A stretch of 64,000 bases of DNA from Puffinus mauretanicus (lineage: Eukaryota; Chordata; Aves; Procellariiformes; Procellariidae), in the NCBI GenBank assembly GCA_023333565.1, contig JAJKFH010000921.1, positions 620,001 to 684,000 of the forward strand, read 5' to 3'. A model generated the notes under the pieces. That model ran no database searches. It was not told the DNA's origin and worked only from the letters and a program-made list of their open reading frames with translations. How positions within the stretch are numbered: position 1 is the first letter of the stretch; each line of letters opens with the position of its first letter. Shown piece by piece: positions 1 through 64,000 of this stretch. The position numbers were made by a program, and so were the translations under genes.

Positions 1-64000
<64,000 letters not shown>

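Overview
The window is vertebrate nuclear DNA, most likely from a bird. It is AT-rich, has no densely packed open reading frames, and carries two 5'-truncated CR1 retroposon tails of the avian type (near 15.1 kb and 22.6 kb). It lies inside one gene on the minus strand, TBCD, which encodes tubulin-folding cofactor D. I joined 20 consecutive coding exons spanning 61140 down to 704. Every junction keeps the reading frame, every intron has GT and AG ends, and no exon contains a stop codon. Together they give 1,798 nt, about 599 codons, or roughly the middle and later part (about residues 450 to 1050) of a protein of about 1,190 residues. Residue numbers and human comparisons are from memory and approximate. 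The first exons and the 3' end of the gene lie outside the window.

Layout, in the direction of transcription (high to low coordinates): an incomplete upstream intron (64000-61141); e1 at 61.1 kb; a 9.6 kb intron; e2 at 51.4 kb; the 30-nt e3 at 45.8 kb; e4 at 42.2 kb; e5 to e7 clustered at 38.3-36.4 kb; e8 at 34.9 kb; the 23-nt e9 at 33.7 kb; the 32-nt e10 at 26.7 kb; e11 and e12 at 24.5-24.0 kb; e13 at 21.6 kb; e14 to e16 at 17.9-16.3 kb; e17 at 10.9 kb; e18 at 9.5 kb; e19 at 8.2 kb; e20 at 0.8 kb; then an incomplete intron to the window start. e1-e16 encode HEAT-type helical repeats, and e17-e20 fall in or near the conserved C-terminal TBCD domain.

The introns hold CR1 tails, two probable older CR1/L3-like remnants, a 54-bp sequence resembling the joined ends of an avian LTR, homopolymer tracts, several perfect inverted repeats, a canonical G-quadruplex motif and two small CpG-rich patches. 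I saw no second protein gene, tRNA, rRNA, CRISPR array or prokaryotic feature. The short ORFs other than those overlapping TBCD exons look like chance.

I found no evidence of a novel multi-gene system. The items most worth checking are the three TBCD micro-exons with an atypical donor between e8 and e9, the collapsed LTR-like remnant, and the intronic palindromes.
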